The notes: generated by a model not told the origin, from the letters alone. A stretch of DNA of 64,000 bases from Istiophorus platypterus (GCA_016859345.1 CM029119.1:3802609-3866608); one strand, 5' to 3'; counted from the first letter of the stretch, positions 9,667 to 24,600 are shown. Program-made: numbers and translations.

Positions 9667-12600
9667 GTAAGGCTCCGTGGCTCCGTGGGAAGCTTCTTAT
9701 TCCCTCTTATCGCTCACTGCGGCTCCGGATGAGTCTTGATTGGATCCTAATTGGATGTTAGGTTTTCTCGGCGGACTTTGACTTTTTCGACGTGTTTATG
9801 GGTCCTGGGTTTCCTATTAAATATAATTTTATCAGAGGTGTTTATTTCCGTCCTCTCTTGTATACACACAAAGTTACAAGGGCAGATGTTTCAAACCGCA
9901 CGCACACACACACACGCGCGCGCGCGCGCGCTGCACGCACACTTGAAGATAAAGACGGCATTGAGTGATGCGCTAGTAAATAGTTTTCCCGTGTTGTGCT
10001 TATCAGATTAACTCTGTCCTCCCCGGCAGCCCCTCTCCCTGCCGGGCCCAGCAGCTGCACACTTCCTCATTCCACACACATTCCTCTCGGATCCTCAGGT
10101 CTCCTCTCGGTGCGCCTGAACGCACGGGGCATGCGGCTCTGTGGCGCGCCCTCCCTCCCCACCGAGCGCCCGACCTCCAGTCTGCGCTCCTGCTGGAAAA
10201 AAAAACAAAAAAGGGGAACACTCCCCACTCCTTTTCAAGTCTTTCTCTTCTTTGACTTCAGCATGTTGAGCTCTAGGATTACAAAACTGGAGAAGACTGA
10301 GTTTGTGGTGGAGTAAGTGTCACCGCCCAGTGTTCTGACAGTTTGTTATAGTCTACAGCCTGTATTTAACAGGGGAGGGCACCGAGCCAGCTTTCTCAGC
10401 TCTGAATGGGAGAAGATGTATATACTGAATATGACTTATGATCCCGTGACGCCAGCGTAATGCATCCTGGCCCTGGGTTTGTGCTGATTTAGATACGATC
10501 ACCCGTACCAGGGACGTGAAGACATAAACCTGTAGCGCCAGATGGTTGGAGTACAACAGCCCTTATCTTGTCTCAGACCAGTTCAGGAATGGAGCTGATG
10601 GGTGAGGCGGAAGGGTGGTGCAGCGGGCAGACTGTTCTTTGAGAACAGGACCTTTGTATTCATCCAGCGCTCACACTGCTCAAATGTTGATGAGCCGGCT
10701 GCCTTGACCTCTGATCTGTCCGAAGCATTGAAAAGAGAAACGAGTTTCCCTACAGGGATCAGTAGACGATCGCTCATTCGTTGATTAGCCTGGTTCTGGT
10801 TCTCTGAATCAGAGCCCTTATCTCTGATTTGTACAGCAATTTAAAAGGTGAAGTGAATTGAAGCGGCAGTTCAGGCGGCTTATCGGGCTGTATGACTTGT
10901 CAAAAGTAGTGCTGAAACTATAATAATTTTTGATAATTGATTTTCAAACAAAAAATGTAGGAGTCAAATGTGAAAATCTGCTGCTTTCCTCTGTCTTATT
11001 AGGCTTGAGTACCATTGGGTTTCGGGCTATTTACAAACTGCAGACTGAAAACAGGTCTGTTTTGTGGCAGTGCATTGCTTCAGGTACCACTGGGACTCAA
11101 AATATTCTCCAGGAAGGCCAGTTTGATAAACACCTTTACGATTCTGAAGGCTTATCAGATGCTAAAACCCTTCACAATGGCTTGCAATGTAATGTCACAA
11201 CTATTCTATCTTTTGTCAGGATGATTGCGAGGTAAACACTAGAAATACAGCGTTCACGTTACAGAGTCATCTACTTGGAACGTGAACTCACGAGTATTTG
11301 ATCGGCCAGTGCAGAGCCCTGCTGGATGACGATGCGATGCCGCGAAAGCACTGTGGTCTGAAATGGGTCTGAACTCAGCTTTAGTCAGACAGAAAAAGCA
11401 ATGTGAAGTAGAACTGGACTGATAAATTGACCAGATGCTACAGTACTGGCATGTATGTGGCTGATAAGATAGAAGAAACTGCGGGACATGTGTTTGAGGT
11501 TGTTTCAAACAGACCTGCCATCACATTTCCCAACAGAAAGCAATGAAAAGTTTATTTTTGTTTTTATACTTGGGCTCTCTGGTCTTTAAAAGAAGCAAAA
11601 TGAATGCATATGTTTATGGAAAAAACAAATAATGGCTTAAGTATCATTATCAGATTTTTTAATTCCCTAATATTGATATCGATCAATTTCAGTTGGCCTC
11701 AAAATTCTGTTTTTGCCTTGGCTATAATCTCCATGACAACTCAGTAAACTCCATCACAAAACTAAGTCACACTGATCGTCAGCTGGGTCCATGAACTTTA
11801 AAAACACACACACACACACACACTGATTTAGAGCGAGATAAGAGCTTAAGCCTTACGACAGGCCAAACCAAGCAACCTGAACACGCTAATCTGATCCTGG
11901 GTCTGTTTTTACCACGCCTCGAGTCTCTGTGGTCTGCGGCTCGTGCTTAATGCTTGTGGTGCTTCCTGCGGCTTCAGATGCTGATTTTCATCAGCCACCT
12001 CTTTTTTGCCACCCGCTGCTCTTCTATAGGACTAACTAAAAATAATGAGTAGAGATGGGGAAATGCCACAGTGGTGAGATGGGGAAAGGATGCACTCACT
12101 CACCGATTGGCTGTGTTGGGTCAGGGTTGAACTTTACCTGTTCCACCAGGCAAACAGCACGAGCAGCAGCTGCATATCTACTGATCGTGTATGTTAATAG
12201 GGACTATTTTCACCTCATACACATCTAAACTGGTCTGAGGAAGTTCCGATTTAATTTTAGTCCTGTGTTGATTGTCATTTTAATCTACCTGCTTCCCCCT
12301 ATTTTCAGTGTTTTTTTCCGATAACATCTACTATCTGGTACCAGTCAATCTATTTTCATTCTTTTTACATGAGCACATAACATAAATAAACATTTTGTGA
12401 TAAAGATGTTTATGGAGATAAAAGGGAATTTAGAGCACGACATTACATTGAATTTATAATGTGAACATTTAAAGTGAAGGTTTCTACAGCCTCTTACAGT
12501 CTTAATAAAAAAGTGAAAGCTCTGGAAAAAGCTAGCAAGAGGGCATTGAGGTAAGATATTTTTTTCTAACTACTTTATTGATCTTAAATAAGAAAAACTG

Positions 12601-15600
12601 AATGTAAAGCAGACAGAATCCAGCTTTTTACACCTTTTCCACACCTTCTTTAAATACAGACATTCATATTGATGTCAATAAACCCTTTCTTGGTTAATGT
12701 TTTCCTGTTGACCTTCAGTATCAGTACTAGAGTAGTTAGTCTTAAGTGGAAAAAAAAAATCACCTCTTACATCCCGTACCCTCGGCCGAATTACACATAG
12801 TGAAACTGGAGGTTTCTAACAGTTCTCTTTGAGTGTGACCTCAGTAGGTTGATCAGATGTGTTGCGGAGGCTTCAAGATGGCACAGTGAAACGACTGATG
12901 GTGAAACAAAAAAACCACTTCTCTATTTCCTAATTCCTGTATCTAATTCCAAACTCAAAGGGGCTTTGTAAAGAAGTCACCGTCACTCTTTCAAGCTGTT
13001 GCACAGTAACTCAGTTGCCTCACTTCGCATGATCATAAATGATCATGAAATCAGGCCGATGTGCGTTAATCACCTAGACAAGGATTTGTATAGCTAGCGA
13101 GCTGACAATGGAGCTCTCGTCTGGCTCTGTTGTCATCTTCAGTATTGTGGCTTTGTTCTACAAACAGCTCCATTCTTCCAGGGACAATGAATCATTCAGA
13201 ACCTGTTCCTGCCTGGTGCATCACACTCCAGTCACTTTTTTTCTCGCAGACCAACACTTGACACTGCTTTAAAGTTAGACTGTGACTTTTGAGGGAATAA
13301 ATAACCAAATCTTCCACCTGCAAATGAAAAGTTGAATTAATAAGCAATAAAAAAAACCCTTGCTCCATATAGTACATCCAAGGGTTTGGTTGCTGCAGTC
13401 TAACATCGTCCAATAGGACCAGTGCTAGTACCTGTAACAAACTTTAGATAGATACCCTTGTCAGATGTCAGATATTGTGACATTACTGAGTCAGTTCTCC
13501 AACTTTACAGCTCTTCTGTACTTGTACTTTGGTTACACTATGTTGTCGCATTTACCGTTATCCCATAATTGTAATTTGTGGCCATACAAGTTACATTAAC
13601 TCATAATGGACTTCTTGGGGTTTGTTTCAACTTGGGTCTTTTGGTACTTATGAACATCATTTCATCAGTTATGGTAATATTGTCCAGGCCAAGCAATTGC
13701 AAAAATCTGGAAACACAGCATCATCACAATAACAGTCTTGAGCAACCAAAATGTTGGTTATTTTCTCCCATTGCACAGAAAATGCACTCTGATGGGTCTT
13801 AAGAGTTCTGATAATATTTTCCCTGGTCAACAGCCCATGATGTAATATATTGGATTTATCCTTTACAAGAATAGTTCAGCATTTTGAGAAACACACTTAA
13901 CCTAGCTATAGTTAAAGACTGGAGGTAGCAGAAAACTACTAGCCTTAATCCAGGAATACACTACACTGTGTTTGTCAGAAAGTAGTTACTGTATGTTCCA
14001 CAAATTCTCTCTGTTAAAGTTATGTTTATCTACCTTTTAGAGAAACAAGACATAAGGTGTTCATTACTGAGCTTTAGCGGTGTTAATGTCTGTATCTTTG
14101 AACTTTGGTGAGGCTAACCACCCCCAGCCTCCAGTCTTTATGCTAAGCTAGGCTAAAAAGTTTTGATTCCAGTTCTGCAATTAACAGACAGACATGCAAG
14201 ATGTATCAATCTTCTCGTCTAGGTCTAGGCAGAAAGGTGAATAAGAAAATCATCTTAAACTACTCTTTTAAGTTTCACAAAAAAAGTAAAAAAAAAAAAA
14301 AGCTGATGGTGAGCATATGATTTTTCAGACACATGCATGAGGTAGCCTGGGAAATGCAGCCATCCTCCTTAGTGTCTTTCTTCAAGGTATTGTTTTCAGA
14401 TAGTGGAGATCAGAGACATAATGAGATCTTAAAAGTTTACAGTGTGAACTGCACCGTATGGACAGTTATCTCATTCACTCTAGTAGAACATTGTGTTTCT
14501 ACAGTGATTACGATTCCCCAACAGGTCCAGAACATCATGAGTCATAATGACACTGAGTTATATCAGTGTGTGGCCCATTAGAGCTCACTGTTCACCTAAT
14601 GAGGGGGAAATAAAAAGGAAAGCACCAGGAACAAAAGTGAGTAAAAGTAGCAGCTGAAAACCATCAATGATGAATGGTGATGTCCTGTGATTTTCTGCCT
14701 GATGACTCCATGATGTCACCCAGGGCAGTTGAATGGAAGATATTGTCCAAAACAGTCTGGATGCTTAAATGTTTTGATACTTTTCTCAACAAATGAATTG
14801 TACTGATTCATTCATTCAATCAACCTGTCAATGTGAAAATAATATCTTAGTTACTAAGGGTTGTTTGGAGCTGTCATCTCTGTTTCCAGACAGATGTTTA
14901 AATGTTGTGTGGGTCTTTGTGAGCAGATCTGACTCAGTGTTATTGCTCTGTTACTCCTTCATTCCATAAAGTAATGCCTTATTACTGTGTGCCATCTTTT
15001 TGCCTTATGGGATTCAGAAACCCTCCAGTTATCATCTACGTCACAGAGGGTATTTTTTCCAGCTTATAAACTTGTTTTTCTGACAGAAGGAAATCTCCAA
15101 AATAAATGGATTTTTATGAAATTTTGGGTTTGGACCAAGGAACAATCATTTTTACTATTTCCACTATTCTGTTTGTGGTAACAGCTATGAAAGAAATTGA
15201 AACTTGATACCAAACCTTGAAGGATGGTTTGCCAGGTCAATAAACAAATGAAGATTTATGTGATAGGGCTGATGCTTGGGAGCAGCAGCGAAGATGGAGT
15301 CAGACAGAGTTTTGTGCACCCTGACTGACATCTGGTTGCTACTTTTCACTGGGGCAACAGTGGCAGGCTGATAAGAAAACCAGTAATGTTGGGAATAATA
15401 CAAATAAACCATGTTATACTAATTCAAAACCCTGGAATACTAAGTCAAAGCACATTGATTTACTAGGTCAAAAGTTTGACATGCTAATTCAGAATTATTT
15501 GAGACAAGTGATAGATCTTAATAAGTACAGAAATACACAAGTCTAAATTATGAGATCACAAGTCCAAGTGAAAAAATATTAAGTACAAAGTTATGAGAAG

Positions 15601-18600
15601 TTGTGAGAGTCAAATGTCACCTGCATCAACTGAAGGTGGGATTGAAAGTAAGAATTTCCTGTTACAAGGAATCTGTCAAAGCACCCTGGCCATACAGATG
15701 GATCTTAGTAAAACCAGGGGTTCAGGACTTCCATATAACATTCTCATAACAAATAAGGACCCCCCTAGAAGAGCTGAAATATCAACACAGGCAGTTAAAG
15801 TATACCAGAGGCCCTGTAGCTGGGCTGGGGGGGGGTCTGGAGGAAGATTCCTTCCTCCATATGGATGAAATATGTCAATGTAAGCTGCCATGTACTGTAA
15901 AGTCAAGTGGGGCTTTATTCTTCCACTTGAAAATGCCAGTAATTTCAAGTGGTTTTGAAGATGAAGTAATGTTGATTTTCCCAAAGTTTAATACTGGGTT
16001 GACATAATTATTGTAGAATCATGTATTGTTTCTCCTCTATTTGAAAATACAGTGAGTATTATGTGTCTGTGTGGCAGGGGGACCTATTGTAAAAAAAAAA
16101 AAAGAAAAATGCAATCTACTGTAAATTATGGAAAACCACTTTGTATCCATATTGCTTCACCTGGTAGATCTTCAGCTATGTTTATTACAGAACTGCAGAG
16201 CCGAGAGTGAGTGGGCAGGGGTTGGGGGTGGGAGGTCTCCTAGCAGAGGTCTGGATGGTGATTCAGCTTGGCATAATCCCTGTAGTGGAATGCAGGGGTC
16301 AGACCGCTGCTGTAGAGCCTCCAGCACATAGCCAGGTGCTTCCCCTGCACACTGGAAAACCAGCACCACCCCTCATGTGCTGACGTCATACTAAAACACA
16401 GTAATTTCTTGTCATAGAACATATTCATCGTGGAGCTGTGAAATATTATCTCTGAAAGCACCTTGTTAAACAGAATCTTTTGTTTGTTTTGACAATGAAG
16501 ATTAGATTTGAGCTTTTCACACATCTACTAGCAGAGCTGACATGGGGGCCTTTGGAGAATTTGCTGTTTATTGCCTATCACTACAAAGCATCTGATAAAG
16601 GAAAGTAGAAATGTTTGAAACAGACTAGTCAATCTGCTGGGGCAGCAGGTCAATTTAGGGAGCTTTTAAGAAAGTATGATTAAAATAATGGGGCAAACTT
16701 GCTACCAAATTTAGGTTATGGTGGCAGAGGGAACTGTTTTAAGCCCCAGTCTCCCTGGTCCGACTCTACTCCACTGTAGCTATTTTGAGTTATAGCTTGA
16801 AAAAACATTAGTTCAGTTAAAGAGTAATTATAGTTATTTTCAACTTGGGCCTCATTTTCCTAGTTTTTCCTCAACATGCTGATGGAATTCGGCCAGAATT
16901 TTGTGAATTACTTCTCTGTAGTGCTGTGTAAATCTTAGTTTGTAGGGATCACTAGGAAAGCTTAAAAACCAACCAATTTATGTGTAAATCTGATGACGTG
17001 AAAAAAAAATCCCCATGTCCCACTCTGTCACAACTGTATACTAATCTCTTTTGGGTGGAGCTGAGCTGAGGACTTTCAGTAACAGCACTCTGTAAATTAG
17101 AGTATTTCCTAGTACACTGGATCTGAGCTAATTATCATGCCTGCTAATTTGGTAGAACGCCCACATTGAAGTCAGGCTTAGCTGGTGTTGGTGAGATTGA
17201 GTGCTGCTGAGTTGGTTTAAATTACATCACTTTCAACAATTTCTACTTTGCTTCAGATAGAGTTCTTACTTTAGATGTTCATTCAGACAGTTAGCTAAAC
17301 TGTTGAATTTTGCCCATTGGCAAATCTACAGGGTCTTAATCAATAGATTTTGAATGCTTTGAACAAAATTCTTACTTAATGCTTTATTTGGGGAACATGT
17401 GTCCATCAACCCATCCATTTTTCGGCTTCTTGCTAGGGTCCAGGTTGTGGTGGCAGGAGAATAAGTAAAGTGGCCCAGGCGGCCTTCTCCCTTACCACAT
17501 CCCCAGACCAGATAGGTTTCATACTCCCTACAGTGTGTTCTGGTCTACCCTAGGATCTCCATCCAGTAGGAGGTGTCAGGAATACCTTTACCACACTGAC
17601 TTCTTAAAATGCAACAAGGCAGTGGTTCAACTTTAAGACCAAAAACAGCCCTTCATTAAAACAGCACAAGGGGTTGCTTCCATGGGGGTGTGCTGTTTTA
17701 CGAATGAGGCAGTGAAATATGATTCAGGAAGTCGAGTTTGAGTAACTCTTCTATTTTTCATTGTGACAATCGTGAGGTGATCAGTTGAAATACAATGTTC
17801 ATGTTACAAAGTCATCTACCATGATCGTACGCTTGCATAGATATGACTGACCAATGAGGTGACTCGCATGATGTTGCATTGCAGCAGAAGCAGAGCCTGG
17901 TTCAAGTTTTTGCCAGCGCCACCATCTTTGGAACTACTGCTACATCTACAGAGTGGCTCAACTCAAATTAATAAGTGCTGTGTTTTTCACGCAGGGCTAC
18001 AGTCGGTCTGAATGCTGCCTAAGGTTGTGTGCAGACACCCTTGAAAAAAACTTGAAAAAAACCTATTATGTTGCTTGTACCTTTATCTGCAATGTCTTTC
18101 TTTTGGTCACTAACCCAAGCTCATCACCCCAGGTGACGGTTGGTACATGTCTTGCTTGGCCATTTCTCCATCTTACCTTCCCTCCTAAACAAGATCCTGA
18201 GATCCTGCTCTTAAGTCTGTCTTGTTGGGCAGCGTCTTGCTCCACAACTGAAGTTGGCCATCAACAATTTTCTGGCGTATTACCAGCTCTCAGACTTGGA
18301 GGGACTTTAAGCTTGCCTATGCCTGAAACAAACCAGTTCCTACAGAGCACTGCCCTGACAGGTATAAAGGTAGAACTGCTACCTGTTCGAAACGGTCACT
18401 CTCAGGTAGGACGAGAAGCCTGTCAGCATGGAGAGGGGCAAGATTTTCCAGAGTCTGTTAAGGTATTGCATACATTATAGAAGTAGCAGTTTTAAGAATA
18501 AAAAGAGAGCTTGTGAAAGAATTGAAGCCCTGCCTACCATCTTCCCTCTGCAATATAATCTTAGTGCTTAGTTCTTTTCTGTTTGTTAGTTTAAGAACAT

Positions 18601-21600
18601 TACAAAAATTGCGCCCCCTCCTAATTAACTGGAAACTATGCCTGCAGGGTTAGCTTCCTTTTCCACCACAACAGTACAACTCCCACATTAGTTAATTATA
18701 CATTACATCCTTTTGATCTGTTCCAGCTTTAAATCTGATGATCCTTACCTCAAGATACTTGAAGTCCTTCACTTTGGGTGGTAACTGAGTTCCTGAACTG
18801 AAGGAACAGTCCAGCATTTTCTGGCAGGGCACCATTACCTCACACTTGGAGTTGCTGACTCTTATTCTAGCTGATTCACACTCAGCTGTAAACTGGTCCA
18901 GGAGTTCACATGTTGATGAAGCCAGCAGAGCTACATCATCTGCGAAAACTGTGGACTCATGTGTGAGTATTGTATGTGTTGATCTGAATATACATTTAAG
19001 CATGTGGCATATGACTTACAGCAAGCCCGGAGCTTTGAGAAGAATGGGGGGCATGTGGGATGTTTGGAGGGGAAATTCAGATCAGGTGATAAAAATCCAG
19101 ATCAATCATAACTGCAGAAGTCTACCAGTTGATATTTCCCAATAGTATATACACAATCTTGGCATTTGGCATGCACATTCAAGAATGAGGCTGCATCTGT
19201 TTAAGCTAGGCTGTCATGTTTTGGGTGAGGACAGTGTGCATTAAGCTTAATGCCGAACTTAGTCAACTTATTACAACTAGGACTTCTTGTGTTGCGAAAC
19301 TCTGCTTTACTTGCTGAGTAAAGCAGTCAGGCTTTTAAAAGTCGTTAATGCTCTGTCCCGCAGTGGCTGGTAACTGCTCACAGCGAGAAATGTATTAGAT
19401 ACTGTGGAGAGCTCAGTGAGTTTAGTGCTTGAGTGGAAGGCAGGACAATGAATTGACATGCTGCCATATCTTATCCTGAGAACATAAGCAGGCCTGTGCA
19501 GATAATATCTGCACACTGCAGAGCAAGCGCCATCATACGCAGTGCTCAGTGTGTGTCACTGTGCTCCTGTCTTAGTCACTTCTTTTGTATGGCTAAAGTA
19601 GAAGCTCAGAGGAGAAACAGTGAGATGAACAAGGCTTGAGAAATTCACATAAACTGGAGGGGGCGGGATGTAACAGAACAGGCTTTGTTGGCTGTATGGA
19701 GCACGCCAGCATTCACATGCACACACAGACACACATGCACCCAGTGCCTGGGCGTTGAGCAGACAATGATGACAGTTTGTTTGAGCATATGTGCATGTAC
19801 AGTATCTATGAGTGACTGAGTACATGCTTTAAGACACATGTGCACCCCCCCCCTTGAATGTCTGAAGTGTCTCTCCTTCTGGGAATGTGGCTTTGCTTCA
19901 TACTCCCACATCTGCCCAAACCAAAACAATGTCTACCAAATAAAGATACGGTCCATGGCCCCGTCGCTCTCTTTCCCTCCTCGTGTCTCCCTCAGTCTCC
20001 CTCCAAGGACTATTTCATTCTTTCTCTACTCCTCCTCCATTCACCCCAGCTCAGTCAAACCATATCTTAACACATTCTTCTCTCTAGTTCTAGTAGTTAG
20101 CAGCCAAGTGTGCATGTGAGAAATTTCTCCCCAGCTGTATTTCTCACATGAAGCCTAAACGCCCGCTGAGTGATCCCAGAGTGTTGGGAACTCTTGGCCC
20201 AGCTTCAGAACTCTTGGGCAAGAGGTCAGTGTTACAGTCTCCACTGAGGCCTATCAATAACAGCTGTGATAAGATGTATTTTCCTTGGTCTCAATAGTTT
20301 GTATGGGAGTCTATTTGTAAGCATGTCCTTGTTTTGTACGGGTCACTTGAGGGATTTTGACACCAGTACTGAGATTTTGGCCTGAAGCTGCAGATGATTG
20401 CAGTGGTATTGTTACATTCACCTTTTTTGTATTAGAAAAAAATCCAGTTGTGCAATTTCCACATTTCTTCTTGTCAAGGTGGAACATCACCTACCATGAA
20501 AAAGCTTTTAAACCAACAAAGGTAATATGATACACCTAAAAAACTGGCAATTTATTTAAGCTGAATAACCTAAACCCTTACCACCTTAATATTTCTTTAT
20601 TATGAATCAACCAATTCAGGATGCCCAGATGTCATATGCACACCTCATCACAACCTACAACCTTCAATTTATGAGCTTCACATAAGAGATGCTCTTTATA
20701 TCTTAAGATCTTATCTTAAAAATCATCATCTTTAGACCTGATCACTCATCTGTATTATCCTGAATCACATTGCATATGCATTCAACTTTTCACCTGGAGG
20801 AAATGAACTTCCTTATTCTTGCTCAAAAAATTTACATAATTGCCATTACTTTAATGAATATTTGTGAGTTTGGAGCTTGACTCCCTGACTGGGGTCTCTG
20901 GATATTGCTAAATCTCATCTTTGTTCATAATTATTAAATAAAATAAATTATTTTTTTAATATGTCATTATTTATAACTAATCTCAAGCAATAAATACCGG
21001 ACAGTGCTGGAAATTTAACAGCCATCGGATTTTTATTAAATATTATCAGTTGTTGCAACAGATAATTAAGTCCAAGCCAGTTGTGAATATTTGCATCACC
21101 ATTACTTGTGAGTGTTAGCTTCATCTCTTTTCGCTCAGACACTAGGATCAGCAGTTTGGTGTGAACTTCCCAGTAACCGAGGATGTGCAGATATGACAGT
21201 ATTGCCCCAGAAAGAGGAGGTTGAGGTGTTTATGAGTGAATAATAGGAAACAGACACTTCCCCTGTCTGTCACACCTCTGTTCCCATGCTCCTCTGACAT
21301 GAAAAGGTAGAGGAGGGAGCGTGCTGGCATGGAACATCACAGTATGCATATCCACAGTGTACCTCGCTACTATTTCAGTAGACTCCAGACCTGAGATGGC
21401 CCGTGCTCTCCACCTGCATCTCATCATGAAAAAGGCTTTGTGTCTGTGGCTTTGTGCTTGCTTGTGGCTGTTTACAGCTCTGCTCCAGTATGTATACAGC
21501 TGGAATTTGTTTGGTTTCCCTTCAAGACATGCATGCCTGTATACAGTATGAAATGTCTTGAAATTGTGGCAAAATACAAAGGCGGGGAGGACTAATCGGA

Positions 21601-24600
21601 AAGAAGTAAAGACATGATTAGAGATGCACTAAGAACATATTGCTGTTGTCCTTGGGTCTGCATTTGTATTTTTTTTTATCATATGTAATGACTAAAGAAG
21701 AATATCAGCAAGCAGTGACTTGGGGAGCTAACAGGTTTTTCGTAAAGGGGACAACCTATGTTTTCTTTTATTCCATTATCAATATCCAAAGTCGCCAGGG
21801 ACTGACTTCTCTGTTCCATATGACAGCACCAACAATATTTCTCTTTTACTTCAACACATTTACAGTTGTGTGCAGAAGAGCCCTGTCTGCTCGTAATCTA
21901 CAGGTTAGAGAACATATGTAGAAGTTTGTTAGACTGGGTGAGTAAAAATTAAAGACACTAGTCTTTTCCCCAGCTTTTGCTTTGGTTGTCTTCTGCTGTG
22001 GTGCATTAAAAGAATATGTAACTGTCCTTGTTTATTCAGAAATAGAACTACCACTCAAAAAAGTTGCAATGTAAGTCACCTCTGCAAATGAAAAATTTGA
22101 GAAATTTGAACAGGTGACCCATCTGAGAGTTAATCTGTGAAAGCATTTTGTGTTCACTACCATGTATAGTGGATAAAAGTGGGGCTGTTTGCTTACTTCG
22201 TAAAATTGCCCTACTGCCCTAGATTAATGCCAGCTTGTCACTAAGGTGCGGCCGCAGACACACTTCAAATGAACAGAATGTTAATTCTGCAACATCATTT
22301 AAGATTTTAATTTCATTTAAGATTTTAATCTTAAATGATGAGCACAACCGACAAACTTAAGTTTGTCATTTATTTATGTGTTTGTTCAAACTTGTTCAAA
22401 TTTGATTGCGTAAGAAAGTGCTACAGAATAAACGAAACAATTTTCACACCTAATTTTCTTTTTTGTTTCTGGCGTGTCTGTGTCAACCATGTTGAATCCA
22501 CTGTAATCACCATATCTGTTATATAACTCTCCTCTTTCCACATCATCAACTGTAACTTTATAGGAGATTCAAGTTAGTATAAAACAAAGGCAAACACCAG
22601 ATAAGAACAAGCAGCCAAGGCTGTATTCAGACTGAAATTAGCCCAGTGTAAAAAGAGCAGCATCTTTATTTATTAGAACTTGAATGCACAACCCTGTTGT
22701 ATTACTTAGCAACATGAACAGACTATTTCTGTTGTTAATCTCACAATGGTTGCGACAGAAGATAAAATAGTTGTTGCTGATAACTATCTAGAGTTGCAAA
22801 ATTCTTTATGAGAAGCATTATAAATGGTTTTTGACTTCCTGGATTGTCTCACCTGTACTTAAACAACATACCCCCCCCCGCCTCCGTTTTAGCACAAGGC
22901 TGTTTTCTGTCTGAACACCAGCTTAGGGAAAATATTTCCTAACCTCAAGTTGGGAAAGATTGTGGTTACTTTAATAAGAAGCCAAATGTTAATTGCAGGT
23001 CCTGGTTGTGAAATGAACTCTGCTTACTTGTACGAAAATCAGATGCTCTGCTCACTACCCCGACCTCCGAATCAGGCACACTGCTTACTACATTGGTGCT
23101 TAACAGTGGCACTGGAAGTAGTTTACAAGGAATGTAAATGTCAAATATGGATCAAATCCCTAGAGATATCGGCCTGTATAAAAACATTTTTATAAATGAG
23201 GCCCCTCATGTCCATGTTTAGGATAGTCTCACTTTGGATATTTCTAGCTGGAAACTGAACAGCTGCTCTGACAGACCTTGACCCCTACAGACTTTCCTCT
23301 TTCCAAATCCAGATGTTTCCAATGGGGTCACTAGAGGTGAGGTTCAGCTTAAACTAATAGCAACGAGATGTGGAAAAACTCTTTTTCACACATACCTACA
23401 GTATACAACACACACACCCCGTCACAAGTCAGGAGGTACTGAGTCACTCAGGCATGTGTGAGGACAGCTGAATGTTAGTCCTGTCCAATAATCTAGTCTG
23501 TTGAAACTCTGGACTATTGAGGCTGCAGATTTGTCCTCCTCCACACCACCAGTGAGTGGCTGACCAATATTTGAAAGACCATGTGATCTCAGACAGCAAC
23601 AGTTGCATCTGATGACTCAACTTTTCAGGAAAATGAGTGTCTGTGTTGTAACGTTGATAACCTGCTAAAAGTTGATTGATGGATTAGTTACCCAGTTTGA
23701 AAATCTGTGTGAAAGACTGTGTTTAGTTGTTGCTCGGGGGGGGGGGGGCAACTCAACCTTTACAGCTAAAAAAAATTGCTTTTCTGATGTAAGTGGAAGA
23801 ATGAACTTCATAAGGTTATTCTGTAAGTTAAAGCAAGCCAGGTTGCAGTTAATTTCATTATCCCATGGATTTTTTTAAAATAACATGATCATTACTCATG
23901 AGTTAGGTTTATGTATGAACTCATTTAACACTTTCAAGAGTCATTTTAGGATCCTGTTATTTGTTTTTTTACATTTTCCCCCTTTTCTGACATTTAAGTG
24001 AAATCAGTTTTCCACAGTAAGCATCCTGCTTCGCTCTGGTGTCTGCTGTTGTTAAGTAAATTACTTAATATATACCACATTTTCTCTAGAAGTTAGGTAT
24101 ATGCCCAGGGTTTGACCTTCCTTAAAAGTCTATCAAGTAAAAACAACCAGAGTCTTTCCTGTGGTCTCAACAGAGGCTGTTAAAATCCAGGTAAAGTGCT
24201 GGCAACAAAGTTTACTACACTGTTATTCTCCAACTGACCTGAAAAAATGTTTGGCTGTTTACTTAAAGGCATTTTCCAAGGGAATTTAAAAAATTCTTCT
24301 AAGTTTTCCAGGCAGGGAGCCAGTGTCACTGAAATAGAGAGACCATGAGGTATTTTGTTTTCCATAATAAGAGATGCTGCCTGTGTTTGGGGTTGTGTGG
24401 GAAATATCTGTAATCTGAGGAAGAAATTGGTGGGATCTGTTTATAATACGAGGAAGACCAGTGTATGAAGTGTAGTATTTTCTTACTTCTTTTTCAGTAT
24501 TACAAATATTTGAATTATTCCAATTCCCCTGCAGATGAAAAATGTTTAAACCAAGTAAACCAAATTTTATATTTATTTTGATTTTGATTTTATTTATATT

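Noticed and set aside
17953..18480. 175-codon plus-strand frame in gas7 intron 1
   Set aside because: It lies across LINE remains of the opposite strand and has no splice context or family resemblance.
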